Positions 18,328 to 26,517 of a stretch of 64,000 bases of DNA are shown piece by piece. Below the pieces are notes generated by a model. That model ran no database searches, was not told the origin of the DNA, and was given only the letters and a program-made list of their open reading frames with translations. The DNA is from Azohydromonas lata NBRC 102462. GTDB taxonomy: Bacteria > Pseudomonadota > Gammaproteobacteria > Burkholderiales > Burkholderiaceae_C. How positions within the stretch are numbered: the first letter of the stretch is position 1; the number at the start of each line of letters is the position of its first letter. Made by a program: the position numbers and the translations under genes. The stretch is taken from contig NZ_BCTC01000016.1 in NCBI RefSeq assembly GCF_001571085.1, forward strand, positions 28,393-92,392, read 5' to 3'.

Positions 18328-19025
18328 AGGCGGCGCGCGCAACTTACGGGCTACCCCCCGGCACCTGGCGCGCGCCACATCTATCCAGCGGCAGCGTCGA
18401 GGCGCTGAAGTGGCTGGGACTGGCGCTCATGGTGGTGGACCACACCAACAAGTACCTGTACCACGGCCACGTACCCTGGATGTTCGATGTCGGGCGCGTC
18501 GTGATGCCGATCTTCGGCATCGTGCTGGCATGGAATCTCGCACGAGGCGATGAGGCAACAGCATGGCGTGCAGTGCGCCGCATGTTGATCTTCGCGGCGC
18601 TGGCATCGCCGGCGTTCATGGGCATGCAGCAGGGGCGCTGGTGGCCGTTGAACATCCTGTTCACCCTGGCCACGAGTGCGGCCGTGATTGCTTTGCTACA
18701 GCGCGGTCGCAAGGGCTTGATGCTTGCGCTGGTGCTGGCCGTGCTGGCGGGCGTGCTTGTCGAATTCTGGTGGCTTGCCATTGGCGCCACTGTGGCGGCC
18801 TGGTACTGGTGGCGGGAGCCGTCATGGCGTTCGGCTCTGGCGTGGATGGTGTGCATAGCCCTTCTGATGCCGGTCAACGGCAATGCGTGGGCATTTGCAG
18901 CCTTGCCCATCGTGCTGATCGCATCACGCCTGGACTTTGCCTTGCCGCGGCTGCGCTGGATCTTCTACGCCGCATATCCAATTCACCTGTTTATTTTATG
19001 GAGCATGCAATGGATGAAGCTCTGA
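18324..19025 (+). CDS. traX: TraX-family protein (pilin acetylation)
   Basis: A 233-residue polytopic membrane protein. The start of the conserved part, ALKWLGLALMVVDHTNKYLYHG, with its Asp-His pair, and the later VGRVVMPIFGIVLAWNLARG match the TraX family, which N-acetylates F-type pilin. About seven helices follow. Its GTG start overlaps the preceding stop. The natural substrate here would be the VirB2-like pilin. Confidence 0.82.
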   Translation: MKAARATYGLPPGTWRAPHLSSGSVEALKWLGLALMVVDHTNKYLYHGHVPWMFDVGRVVMPIFGIVLAWNLARGDEATAWRAVRRMLIFAALASPAFMGMQQGRWWPLNILFTLATSAAVIALLQRGRKGLMLALVLAVLAGVLVEFWWLAIGATVAAWYWWREPSWRSALAWMVCIALLMPVNGNAWAFAALPIVLIASRLDFALPRLRWIFYAAYPIHLFILWSMQWMKL

Positions 19026-19564
19026 GTATTTCGGCGATGCCAATTGCAGACAAGGTGATTCGCTATTTGAATGCGCGCTATTACGCCGTTCAACTGGCTG
19101 CGCTTGAAAAGGCTGCAGGAAATATTGGGTGTTCATTTGTTGAGCGAAGCGCTGCAGACGCCATGACTCCTGAAGTCGAGGAATACTTGGCAATAGCGGT
19201 CATCCTCGCTCGTGAGAACTACATAAGGCCAAAGTGCAGTGGCGGACAACACTACAAAAACGCAGAATTTCAATTGGAAGATGGCTATGCCATTGCGCTA
19301 TTCAGAGAAATCGTGGCTGCACTGGATGCCATTGGTCTGCGTTTCAAGATTCGAGAGCAGGGTGTCGATTCTTCCGCTTTAGAGAGTGAGCGCCGCGAGT
19401 GGAAGAAACCGGATATAGAGCTGGCGGAGTTGGTTAGTTGCGCTGAATCTATTCCGCCACTCTCTGGGGATGGAGAGACTGATCCAGCAGAGTCAGCGGA
19501 ATTTATGAACAGATTCTTCGAGGTAGTGCAAAACCAAGGAGGTCATGTCCATGAGCGCGGCTGA
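19010..19564 (+). CDS. Hypothetical acidic protein after traX
   Basis: A soluble, acidic protein of 184 residues with no membrane segment or motif that I recognise. The ATG at 19010 has GGAG upstream; one at 18998 is also possible. It overlaps the end of traX and is followed by an overlapping gene, so it belongs to the operon. Base composition is more AT-rich than in the virB genes, suggesting a different origin. Confidence 0.6.
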   Translation: MDEALSISAMPIADKVIRYLNARYYAVQLAALEKAAGNIGCSFVERSAADAMTPEVEEYLAIAVILARENYIRPKCSGGQHYKNAEFQLEDGYAIALFREIVAALDAIGLRFKIREQGVDSSALESERREWKKPDIELAELVSCAESIPPLSGDGETDPAESAEFMNRFFEVVQNQGGHVHERG

Positions 19565-20009
19565 CCATTTCAAATTCGATCCAGGGCTGTTCGCTGATGG
19601 ACCAGCGCGAGAAGCGACTGACTCGATGCCTACCGGCACGGTTGTTCGCCTGCGACGATGGCCGGTAGCGGCACTGCTTGTTGGCATCATCGCTGTCAGC
19701 GTGGTAGTCGTAAAAGCCAACATTCCGGAACGCAAAGGCCAGCAAGACCTGGCTGAGGCGTCGACAGTGAATTACCCAGGACAACCTGTCGCAACTAAGT
19801 TTGTTTCGGAATCTCGCGACGTTCCTGTATCAATTGCACCCCCGTCAAGCAGTTGGTGCGAAGACAGCGACGCGTTGTGCACGAAGCTCACAACCAGCAA
19901 GCCAGCAGAGGCCTTGAGGAAAATTATCTCTACCATCCCGCAGGGTATGGCAAAGCAATACCGTGTTCAGGTATCAATCACCCCCATCGAAGATGCGCTA
20001 AGCGAGTAA
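19545..20009 (+). CDS. Single-pass membrane protein of unknown function
   Basis: A 154-residue protein with one central helix (RWPVAALLVGIIAVSVVVV, about residues 38-57) and a periplasmic C-terminal part holding two cysteines. The second Met codon at 19551 is better spaced from the AAGGAGG and may be the real start. It overlaps the previous gene. The topology would fit an accessory or entry-exclusion factor, but I have no family match. Confidence 0.55.
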   Translation: MSMSAADHFKFDPGLFADGPAREATDSMPTGTVVRLRRWPVAALLVGIIAVSVVVVKANIPERKGQQDLAEASTVNYPGQPVATKFVSESRDVPVSIAPPSSSWCEDSDALCTKLTTSKPAEALRKIISTIPQGMAKQYRVQVSITPIEDALSE

Positions 20010-20020
20010 GGAGCGGTTTT

Positions 20021-20257
20021 ATGAGGGTCTTTCCTGTTATCGCATTGGCCGGTGTTATAGCTGCATCGCCGTGTACTGCGCAAATTCCTGTTATTGGGCC
20101 TACCATGTCCGCAGCAGAAATAATTTCCCTCACCGAACAACTCCGGCCGCAACTGGAGGTGGTTGAACAATACCAGAAGCAATTGAATGATTTCCTCCAG
20201 AGCCAAGCGATGCGCGAGGGAAAGCGGGAGGGGAACGACCAGGAGGACGTGCCATGA
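20021..20257 (+). CDS. Small exported protein
   Basis: A 78-residue protein with a signal peptide (MRVFPVIALAGVIAASPCTA-QIP) and a mature helical part rich in Gln and Glu (LEVVEQYQKQLNDFLQSQ). AAGGAG precedes the ATG. The stop overlaps the next start by four bases. Short exported helical proteins of this kind next to traX-like genes can be entry-exclusion or channel accessory factors; this is inference only. Confidence 0.55.
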   Translation: MRVFPVIALAGVIAASPCTAQIPVIGPTMSAAEIISLTEQLRPQLEVVEQYQKQLNDFLQSQAMREGKREGNDQEDVP

Positions 20258-20598
20258 CCCGCAAAAGATTGGCGATCATTGACGCGCTCGGTTGGCCAAC
20301 TGCGGCGTGGGTCTGGATGTACGTGGAATTCGGCGCAAGTGGTCCGTTGGAAGGATTGGTGACACTAGGACTGGGACTGTGGGCCGTCCGCAAGCTCAGT
20401 TGGGCCTTGGACGATGATTGCCGAGATCCTGGCTCACGCATATTTGCCGTGGGCGTGATCGGCTTCATTTTTGGTAAGGCGCCTGTCTACGGTCCATACG
20501 AGTTCACAACCTGGCTGTTTGCCCGCATCGGAATCATGCTCGCCGTCATCATCGCACCGATTTCTTTTATTGCATGGGTGGTGCGATTGCTGGGCTAG
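20254..20598 (+). CDS. Small polytopic membrane protein
   Basis: A 114-residue protein with about three hydrophobic helices (ALGWPTAAWVWMYVEF, the GLGLWAVRK region, and IMLAVIIAPISFIAWVV). It is translationally coupled to the exported protein before it. Function unknown; it may form a pair with the upstream exported protein, as small entry-exclusion proteins do. Confidence 0.55.
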   Translation: MTRKRLAIIDALGWPTAAWVWMYVEFGASGPLEGLVTLGLGLWAVRKLSWALDDDCRDPGSRIFAVGVIGFIFGKAPVYGPYEFTTWLFARIGIMLAVIIAPISFIAWVVRLLG

Positions 20599-20638
20599 AG
20601 ATTGGGCGATTGGATATCTATTGGCTGAGAGACGCAAA

Positions 20639-21223
20639 ATGGATCAATTTTTTGATTTTACTGCGGCAATTTCTGCGCGTCTCGGGATGGACTCGAAGGA
20701 TTTTAATGGTCATGTGATTGCATTTTTGGCTGGTATAGCCGCGGCAACCTTTGGTTTTCTGTTGACCATGATGTGGGATGCGTTTAAGAGAAGACAGGAT
20801 GAGCGAGCCAAGTATAAGAATATTCTGGGTTTGATTAGGGCTGGATTGGGAAATAATGCGGCGTCTGTTCGCTGGAATGTCGATATGATAGAGAGAGAGG
20901 AGAATTCAATAATAACCAGAAAAACGGCGCTTAATGCGCCGCTGGCCTCGCTCAAAGAAAATTTTACTGGCTTGCTTATTCTTGGGGTTCCTGATAAGTT
21001 TTTGCGCAACGAGAAATTTATAGAGAAAATTAGCGATATCGACCAAAACGCTTCAATAATAAATCGTATGATTGTGGCTAGAGACATTTATAAAAACTCA
21101 AGCGGTTTCCAGTCGGGCTTTCAAGATAATGTTTTGGTGCACAATAGGGCCATAAAAAGTAGTCTTGAGTCCTTTGAAAAGCTTAATACGGAGATGATTG
21201 ATTTTATGGCTGGGTTCAATTAA
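20639..21223 (+). CDS. Membrane-anchored helical protein, AT-rich gene
   Basis: A 194-residue protein with one strong helix (VIAFLAGIAAATFGFLLTMM, about residues 24-43) followed by a cytoplasmic helical domain. The gene is clearly AT-richer than the transfer operon, and codons such as AAA, AAT and ATA are frequent. It is the last plus-strand gene before the convergent CRISPR operon. I do not recognise a family; acquisition by transfer is likely. Confidence 0.6.
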   Translation: MDQFFDFTAAISARLGMDSKDFNGHVIAFLAGIAAATFGFLLTMMWDAFKRRQDERAKYKNILGLIRAGLGNNAASVRWNVDMIEREENSIITRKTALNAPLASLKENFTGLLILGVPDKFLRNEKFIEKISDIDQNASIINRMIVARDIYKNSSGFQSGFQDNVLVHNRAIKSSLESFEKLNTEMIDFMAGFN

Positions 21224-21245
21224 TGAGGTTGCGATTGCTTCTGAA

Positions 21246-21581
21246 TCATGTTGCTTGATTGCAGATATGCAACTCATCCATCCACCGCCCGGGCTTCAAG
21301 CTACTGATGTGCGGTGGGTGCCACGGGCGCTCTGGATGCCATGATACGCACAGAACTTTGCCTTGATTGGATTCCCACACGTTCAATACTGAGGAAAGCG
21401 CGGTGTCGTTGGGTAGTAGTAGTATGCCTTCGCCCAGTATGAGAGAAAGTCTACCAATCTCTAGTTCATAATGTTGTGGCATTTTGGGTGCGGCTGCGTG
21501 AAATTTTCCCTCGGACCGTAGTCGAGGCTCCAAAATGCGGATTGCCATTCTGGCGATGGCCAACCTGTCTGTGTGTCCCAT
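21246..21581 (-). CDS. 111-residue protein downstream of cas6f, unknown function
   Basis: Last gene of the minus-strand CRISPR run, 77 bases after the cas6f stop, with AGGAAG before the ATG. The protein (begins MGHTDRLAIARMAIRILEPRL, ends DELHICNQAT) has a helical N-terminus and a mixed C-terminus with WHPERPWHPPH. There are no catalytic motifs or zinc ligands I can name. Position and direction make it a candidate accessory gene of the type I-F module, but it could equally be an unrelated cargo gene. It is not a Cas family that I recognise. Confidence 0.55.
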   Translation of the reverse strand: MGHTDRLAIARMAIRILEPRLRSEGKFHAAAPKMPQHYELEIGRLSLILGEGILLLPNDTALSSVLNVWESNQGKVLCVSWHPERPWHPPHISSLKPGRWMDELHICNQAT

Positions 21582-21658
21582 ATTGCTTCCTTTTGCTGTA
21601 TTGGCTCGTCGTGCATTTATCGGCGTGGTGCTGAAACTCCAGCATATGCGGCTTGTTT

Positions 21659-22219
21659 TTAGAACTGCGGCAGTCCACCGTCCAGCGTGAGACCAAAGCT
21701 GTTGAAGGTAGGGGCCGCCGGATTCGCCAAGACCTTGCGCAACTTCAGCTCGAACATTTGGCCTGTTGATTGGCTGGCGCAGGCAATGACCAAGTCCGCC
21801 ATGTGCTGCCTGGGCGGCGGCGCAGCGTTGCCCAGACGCAGGCTGCGCCGGATGCGTGAGGGTTTGTCCTTGTCGGCGGCGTTGTCGCGGCGAACCGCGG
21901 CATAGCCTCGCGTCGTCGGCGCCGGTATCACCGCGCCGACTTCCACCCCCATGGCCCGGATGCGCGGCAGCGGCGAACCCGAGATGAACGCTTTCAGTGC
22001 CAGTTGCGTACCAAACAGCCGCAGCCGGGCGGGCGTACCCTGTACGCGCTGGCCGCACCCCCAGCCCGGCACGTCGATGCCAATTCGCTCCGTTGCCGAG
22101 CCCTGTGCATGGTTGAACCCATGCATCCAGCGCCAGGCCAGCGGGACCAAGTGCGATGGCGGCTCGATGGAGTCGGTGAAATCCAGATCGACATAGTGCA
22201 GGGCGGACAGCTTCAGCAT
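21659..22219 (-). CDS. cas6f: Cas6f (Csy4) crRNA endoribonuclease
   Basis: A 186-residue protein, the size of Pseudomonas Csy4. The catalytic-His region is WRWMHGFNH (His about residue 33). The Ser-containing strand is ASQSTGQMFELKL, matching the SQSTGQ signature. There is an Arg-rich RNA-binding helix (SRIRRSLRLG) and the C-terminal motif FNSFGLTLDGGLP. It would cut each repeat 3' of its hairpin. AGGAGG lies 5 bases before the ATG. All key residues appear present, so the enzyme should be active. Confidence 0.92.
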   Translation of the reverse strand: MLKLSALHYVDLDFTDSIEPPSHLVPLAWRWMHGFNHAQGSATERIGIDVPGWGCGQRVQGTPARLRLFGTQLALKAFISGSPLPRIRAMGVEVGAVIPAPTTRGYAAVRRDNAADKDKPSRIRRSLRLGNAAPPPRQHMADLVIACASQSTGQMFELKLRKVLANPAAPTFNSFGLTLDGGLPQF

Positions 22220-22230
22220 AGCGGCCTCCT

Positions 22231-23277
22231 TCACTCGTCGGTGCCGCCGAACACGCCACCGCGGATGCACAAGGCCGTGTAGAACAACCGGTCCTCGCGG
22301 CTCAGTGCCGGGGGGCCGCTTCTGGCCAGACGCTCGATGATCTCCTTCATGCTTCCTGTCGTGCGCCGGTAGGCGCGGGCCTCATGCGAGTTGGCACCGT
22401 AGGGCTCGACGGCGATGGGCCTGTTTGGCTTGGCATCGGGATACCAGGTGTCGATTTGCCGCAAGGCGTTGCCCGCCTTGCGGTCGTTGATGATGGCCTG
22501 GAACCCGCCATCGGGCAGCCGCAGCTTGGCCAGCATGCGCGTAACGCCCTCGCCGCCGGGCCAGCGGCGCTGGGAGGCACGTTTCTGGTCCTCGGAAGGC
22601 CACTCCTGGCTGGGATACACCCGGGCGCCCAGGCCCAGCAGGTACCTGGCCTGCAGCCGCAGCATGGTGCCGTGGCCGGTGTCTCGCTGCAGCGCCTCGG
22701 CGATCCACCCGGCCAAAGTCTGCAGCCCCCTGCGGTACGCCTCGTAGCGCGCCATGTCCAGCGAGAACGGGTCGGCCTCGTCACGCAGCAGGTTGTCGAA
22801 GTCCAACTGCTCGCTGTTCAGTTCCACCGTCATCCGGTGCCGCTGAGCCGTCAGGAAGTTGCGCCACCCGAGCATGCCGCAGGCGATCTGGATGGCATAG
22901 CGGGTGCTGAGTTCCGTGATGCCGGCGTCGGCGCCCTTGACCTGCTCCAGCACCTCGGCATGCAACTGCAGGAATCCGGGCTCGCTGCACGCCTGTGGCG
23001 TGGCGTAGCGGTTCTTGACCAGCAGCCGGCCCCGCAGGACCAGGACCTCATGGCCGGGAGCCAGCTCGCTGCTCTCGACGACCTGAAGAATGGCTTGGTC
23101 GCGCTTTTCGAGCGGCGTCTTCGATGTCGCGTTCAAGCCCCGCAGGGGCTCTTCCCGGATCGTCACCGGCACCATCTCGGACACGGGACTTGTCATGGCC
23201 GGCGCGCTGAACATCAGCATGTGGCTGGGCTCCAGCGTGCGCGCGAAAGACAAGATGGACGGGCTGGCAGTCGGCAT
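22231..23277 (-). CDS. cas7f: Cas7f (Csy3) backbone subunit of the type I-F complex
   Basis: A 348-residue protein matching Csy3 end to end. The start is ILSFARTLEPSHMLMF, then VTIREEPLRGL; later NALRQIDTWYPD, RPIAVEPYG and the C-terminal IRGGVFGGTDE are all family signatures. Six copies would coat the crRNA spacer. It lies 11 bases upstream of cas6f and downstream of cas5f. Length is normal. Confidence 0.93.
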   Translation of the reverse strand: MPTASPSILSFARTLEPSHMLMFSAPAMTSPVSEMVPVTIREEPLRGLNATSKTPLEKRDQAILQVVESSELAPGHEVLVLRGRLLVKNRYATPQACSEPGFLQLHAEVLEQVKGADAGITELSTRYAIQIACGMLGWRNFLTAQRHRMTVELNSEQLDFDNLLRDEADPFSLDMARYEAYRRGLQTLAGWIAEALQRDTGHGTMLRLQARYLLGLGARVYPSQEWPSEDQKRASQRRWPGGEGVTRMLAKLRLPDGGFQAIINDRKAGNALRQIDTWYPDAKPNRPIAVEPYGANSHEARAYRRTTGSMKEIIERLARSGPPALSREDRLFYTALCIRGGVFGGTDE

Positions 23278-23318
23278 CGTTGTTCCTCGTTGGATCGTCC
23301 AGCGGGAGTTCTGCGGTG

Positions 23319-24218
23319 TCAGGCCACCGCGGTGCACACGTAGCTGCCATTGACCGGCCGCTCCTTCCACAGGACGCGATAGCCTTGCTCGGCTTGCACT
23401 GCATCCACGCCGGCACGAATGGAGGCGGCGGTTTGCAGGGCGGCCAGGGTGTACATGGGCGAAGCCACTTTCGAGCGCCCCAGCCGCCCGTCCGAAAACG
23501 GCCGCGCGCTGCGCTGCGACGGCTCGGGCTCCAGGGCCAGGTAGCCGCTGGTGACCGGGTAGATGCGACGCCGCTCGAAGCCGTGCTCTTCGAAGAAGTC
23601 GCGGTAGGGCCTGGGCCGCTGCTCATGGCGCAGCGTGGCCGCCAGCAGGGCGTCCATCAGCGGCAAGCCCGCAGCCCGGGCCGCCTCGACCAGCGTGGAC
23701 TCGTCGCGCAGCACCAGCGCGCGGGAAGGCAGCAGCGCCATGGCGCGCGCCAGCTCCGTGGGGTAGCGCTCGACCAGCCGTGGCGCGGCGAGGTTTGCCG
23801 CGGCGCGCTGCACGATCAGCCTGCCCTTGCACAACCGCAGCTCGGTGAGCACGCTGGCAGCGTCGCCGGAGAGCTTCTGCGTGGTCAGCAGCTCGATACC
23901 GCGCGGCGTCGCGCCGCGCAGCCGGATCACGAAGCTGGCGGTGAAGGACGCCCAGATCGCCGGCACGGCCTCTGGCGTGGCTGTGCCTTCCTTCATCGAC
24001 TTGACGTAGCCGGCGTGGATCTCGTAGTTCTCGACGCCCAGGGCGATGCCGTCGGGCTGGAGCTCGCCGGGCCCAAGTCCCTTGGCCTTGGCCAGCCCGA
24101 TGGCAAAGGCCCGCGCCAGGCCGGTGAGTCCTGTCACCGACGGCAGCCCGACAAACGGCCCTTGCGACACCTTGACGGACTGAGCGCTCACGCGCAGGAA
24201 GGCGAAGTGCCTTTGCAT
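23319..24218 (-). CDS. cas5f: Cas5f (Csy2) subunit of the type I-F complex
   Basis: A 299-residue protein, about 30 residues shorter than the Pseudomonas Csy2. HFAFLRVSAQSVKVSQGPFVGLPSVTG and GLARAFAIGLA at the N-terminus, and the C-terminal GYLALEPEP and VLWKERPVNGSYVCTA, fit Csy2, which binds the 5' handle of the crRNA. The ATG at 24218 lies 14 bases after the cas8f stop. Separate Cas8f and Cas5f argue against the fused Cas8/5 of Tn7-associated I-F3 systems. Confidence 0.88.
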   Translation of the reverse strand: MQRHFAFLRVSAQSVKVSQGPFVGLPSVTGLTGLARAFAIGLAKAKGLGPGELQPDGIALGVENYEIHAGYVKSMKEGTATPEAVPAIWASFTASFVIRLRGATPRGIELLTTQKLSGDAASVLTELRLCKGRLIVQRAAANLAAPRLVERYPTELARAMALLPSRALVLRDESTLVEAARAAGLPLMDALLAATLRHEQRPRPYRDFFEEHGFERRRIYPVTSGYLALEPEPSQRSARPFSDGRLGRSKVASPMYTLAALQTAASIRAGVDAVQAEQGYRVLWKERPVNGSYVCTAVA

Positions 24219-24232
24219 GGGGTGGATGGCCC

Positions 24233-25978
24233 TCAAGTGCGCTCGTGCATCACCACGGCAAGAGCGACTTCTCGTACCTCGGGCTCGTACTCCCAGCTCC
24301 ACGGCTTCTTGACATAGGCCTGCTCCAGTGCGGCCACCACGCGGTTGCCTGCGTCCCTGGCCAGCGGCGCCAGCACCTCCCTGGCTTCGACAGATCGCAG
24401 CCCGGCATCCCCGGTAACGAACAGCCGCCACGGCTGCGGCGCCCACGCGATGAACGCGGCGTCCCGGGCCTGCAGCGTCTGACCGGGCGACTCGACATCG
24501 GACGCCAAGGCTTGCCAGTGGTCCCGCAGGGCCAGCAGCGGCTCCAGTGCTTCGATGACCATGGCCGTGAAGATAGCCCGCCGCCTCTCCCGATAGGGTC
24601 GCGAGTCGGCCTGCGGCAGCAGGTAGCGCGGCGCCTTGGCGCCTGGTGGAGCTGCGACGGCGGCCAAGCGCGCCTCCTCGACGTAAGCCACGGCGGCCTC
24701 GAGGTCCACGCCGGCTTGGCGGATGAAAGGAATGCTCAACCGCACGTTGGCCGTGTGGACTTCCTTGGTCACGTCCATGGCGACGTTCTGCGGGTTCTGA
24801 CCACCCAGGAGGATGGTGGAAGTCGGGAACGTCAGGTGCATTCGCTCCAGCCGCTTCTCCCGGGCCACCAACTCGGACCGCAGCCGGGCGGGCTGGTGCT
24901 GGTCGGCGGCCCGGGCCGCCTTGATGGCGCTGCCGCGGCGCTTGGTTGCCTTGCCGGTTTCAAGGCTGGCGGCGAGTTGATCGTCGATTGCCTTGATCTG
25001 CTGCTGCACCTGGGCCTGAAGCTCAAGGATTTCCGCGCGGTACGCCGTGGCCAAGCGCTCTTTAGCAGCATTGACCTCGGCAGGCAGTGCGAACGGGGTC
25101 AGCACGCTCAGGCATTCCTCTGGCGGCTCGCCCGGCCCGGCAGGCAGGTCGCCCGCGAAGACTTGTGCCTCTCCGCGCATCACCGGCGGCTCACCGCCCG
25201 AGGCCAGCGCCTCGATGAGCACCGCTGCGTCAGTGAGGCCGTGGACGTTCATCGAGCCCTGCACCTGTTCGCACAGATCAGGGTGCCGCGCAAGAACATC
25301 GGGCAGTCTCGCCCGGACGCCCCGGTAGTCGATCAGCGGCAGAAGGACATGCCAAAGCGGCTGATACAAGGCGGCACAAGACAGCGTGCGAGTGGCCCGG
25401 GTGCTGAAGTCCTCCTCGGTGACCATCATCTCCAGGCCCTCCGTGCGGGGCTTCTGCAGTTTGATGAACCCGCCTTGCCCGCCCATGTTTCGAAACCGGA
25501 CCGGGTGCGTGCACACGCTGTCCCGGGCTCTGAGAAAGGCGCGGCTCTGGACGAATGACACCAGGTCGATCCGGTTGGCGGCGCTCCACGGGTTGGCCAG
25601 CACCGCGGCGAACTTGACGGGATCATCCTGGACCAGCGGCGCGGGCTTGGTGCCAGGCTTGCGCCGCACCTTCCCCTTGGAGTCCAAAGCGACACTGACG
25701 AATGGATGCGGCTGCAGCACGGTGCGCCAGGCTGCGTCCTGCTCGTCTGCCGTGAGGCCCGCCTGAGTACTGTCGCTGATCAACGCATTGCCGTTGTCGG
25801 CGTGAAGCACGGCCAGCAAGAAGGCGAGCAACTGCGCAAGCTCCTGGGGGGACTCCAGACGTAACCAGCCGGGCTGGGTGCGAAGCAGGGCGTTTTTGAT
25901 GGTCCTGGTGGGTGACGTTCCCCGTGCCAAGTTTTCAGTGAACTCGGCGAGCGACTGCGTGAAATCGAAGTCGATCAT
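24233..25978 (-). CDS. cas8f: Cas8f (Csy1) large subunit, enlarged form
   Basis: A 581-residue Csy1-like large subunit. The recognisable core motif LLGGQNPQNV (about residue 390) corresponds to FGGTKPQNI near residue 245 in Pseudomonas Csy1, so the N-terminal half is about 150 residues longer. Part of the extra length is a charged coiled coil at about residues 300-385 (ELQAQVQQQIKAIDDQL through RSELVAREKRLERM). No Cas3 helicase, HD or HNH nuclease motif is present. In type I-F, Cas8f reads the PAM and, with Cas5f, caps the crRNA 5' end. First gene of the operon, 76 bases downstream of the array. Confidence 0.85.
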   Translation of the reverse strand: MIDFDFTQSLAEFTENLARGTSPTRTIKNALLRTQPGWLRLESPQELAQLLAFLLAVLHADNGNALISDSTQAGLTADEQDAAWRTVLQPHPFVSVALDSKGKVRRKPGTKPAPLVQDDPVKFAAVLANPWSAANRIDLVSFVQSRAFLRARDSVCTHPVRFRNMGGQGGFIKLQKPRTEGLEMMVTEEDFSTRATRTLSCAALYQPLWHVLLPLIDYRGVRARLPDVLARHPDLCEQVQGSMNVHGLTDAAVLIEALASGGEPPVMRGEAQVFAGDLPAGPGEPPEECLSVLTPFALPAEVNAAKERLATAYRAEILELQAQVQQQIKAIDDQLAASLETGKATKRRGSAIKAARAADQHQPARLRSELVAREKRLERMHLTFPTSTILLGGQNPQNVAMDVTKEVHTANVRLSIPFIRQAGVDLEAAVAYVEEARLAAVAAPPGAKAPRYLLPQADSRPYRERRRAIFTAMVIEALEPLLALRDHWQALASDVESPGQTLQARDAAFIAWAPQPWRLFVTGDAGLRSVEAREVLAPLARDAGNRVVAALEQAYVKKPWSWEYEPEVREVALAVVMHERT

Positions 25979-26054
25979 CCGCAGGCACCCGGTATCCCAT
26001 GAACTCGAAAAGCGTTTTGAGCACGGAGCCCAGAGTCGAAGCGCGTGTTGCTTG

Positions 26055-26262
26055 TAGCAAAACGGCCTGCACGGCCGTCACAGTTCCGGAAGTGCGCGAA
26101 GCTCTGAGCTGCATTTCCTAAGCGGCCTGCGCGGCCGAGCGTTGTAAGGTGATGCTTTGCATGGCCGGCAACTGTTTCTAAGCGGCCTGCGCGGCCGAGA
26201 GCATTACGTTGGCCTAACAAGGTATGTGCTGGTGCCTCTAAGCGGCCTGCGCGGCCGAGAGC
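26055..26262 (-). CRISPR. Type I-F CRISPR array, four repeats and three spacers
   Basis: Four 28-base repeats start every 60 bases, at 26055, 26115, 26175 and 26235 (plus-strand coordinates), with 32-base spacers at 26083-26114, 26143-26174 and 26203-26234. Read on the minus strand, the repeat holds the hairpin CGGCC-GCGCA-GGCCG and ends GCTTAGAAA, as type I-F repeats do. The copy nearest cas8f (26055-26082) is the most degenerate but keeps the hairpin; the 26235 copy ends AGG instead of AAA. Transcription on the minus strand would run from about 26.3 kb through the array into cas8f. The spacers do not match anything that I can see in the window. Confidence 0.95.
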
Positions 26263-26517
26263 TATGGCAAAGCAACGCCAACTCATTGCATCGATGGGCA
26301 GTTCTGCCCATGAATAACCAACGATTCAAGTCTGCAGACAGCGGCAATTTCTTCGTCAGCCAACGTCATAGCGGAGACTCAAAAGAACGGGTTGGGGTGG
26401 GCAAAGGCTACCTGCGCTGCCGTGCACTGCGCAAGTGACGCCGGTGATGTGGTCCGGGTGCAGAGCTTGGACGGTGTAGCAGCACGACATACCGAAGCCA
26501 AAACAGGGCGGCCGGGC
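26263..26517 (-). promoter_or_regulatory. Presumed CRISPR leader and csy promoter region
   Basis: A 255-base gap between the first repeat and the stop of the zinc-ribbon gene. It must hold the promoter of the array if the array is transcribed on the minus strand. It contains an 18-base palindrome at 26294-26311 (ATGGGCAG, TT, CTGCCCAT), out of phase with the 60-base repeat period, so it is probably an operator or hairpin rather than a fifth repeat. No AT-rich leader like that of adaptation-competent arrays is apparent. Confidence 0.4.

Noticed and set aside
23280..25558. Two long plus-strand frames antisense to cas5f, cas8f and part of cas7f
   Set aside because: Shadow frames; the minus-strand proteins match Csy1, Csy2 and Csy3 and are ordered as an operon.
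24233..25978. HNH nuclease inserted in Cas8f
   Set aside because: No CxxC pairs and no His-Asn-His pattern in the extra region; the extra length is partly coiled coil.
21659..26262. CRISPR-associated transposon (type I-F3, Tn7-like)
   Set aside because: Cas8f and Cas5f are separate genes, and no TniQ, TnsA, TnsB or TnsC is present near the operon.
26294..26311. Fifth CRISPR repeat
   Set aside because: The palindrome is out of phase with the 60-base period and shares neither the loop nor the GCTTAGAAA end.
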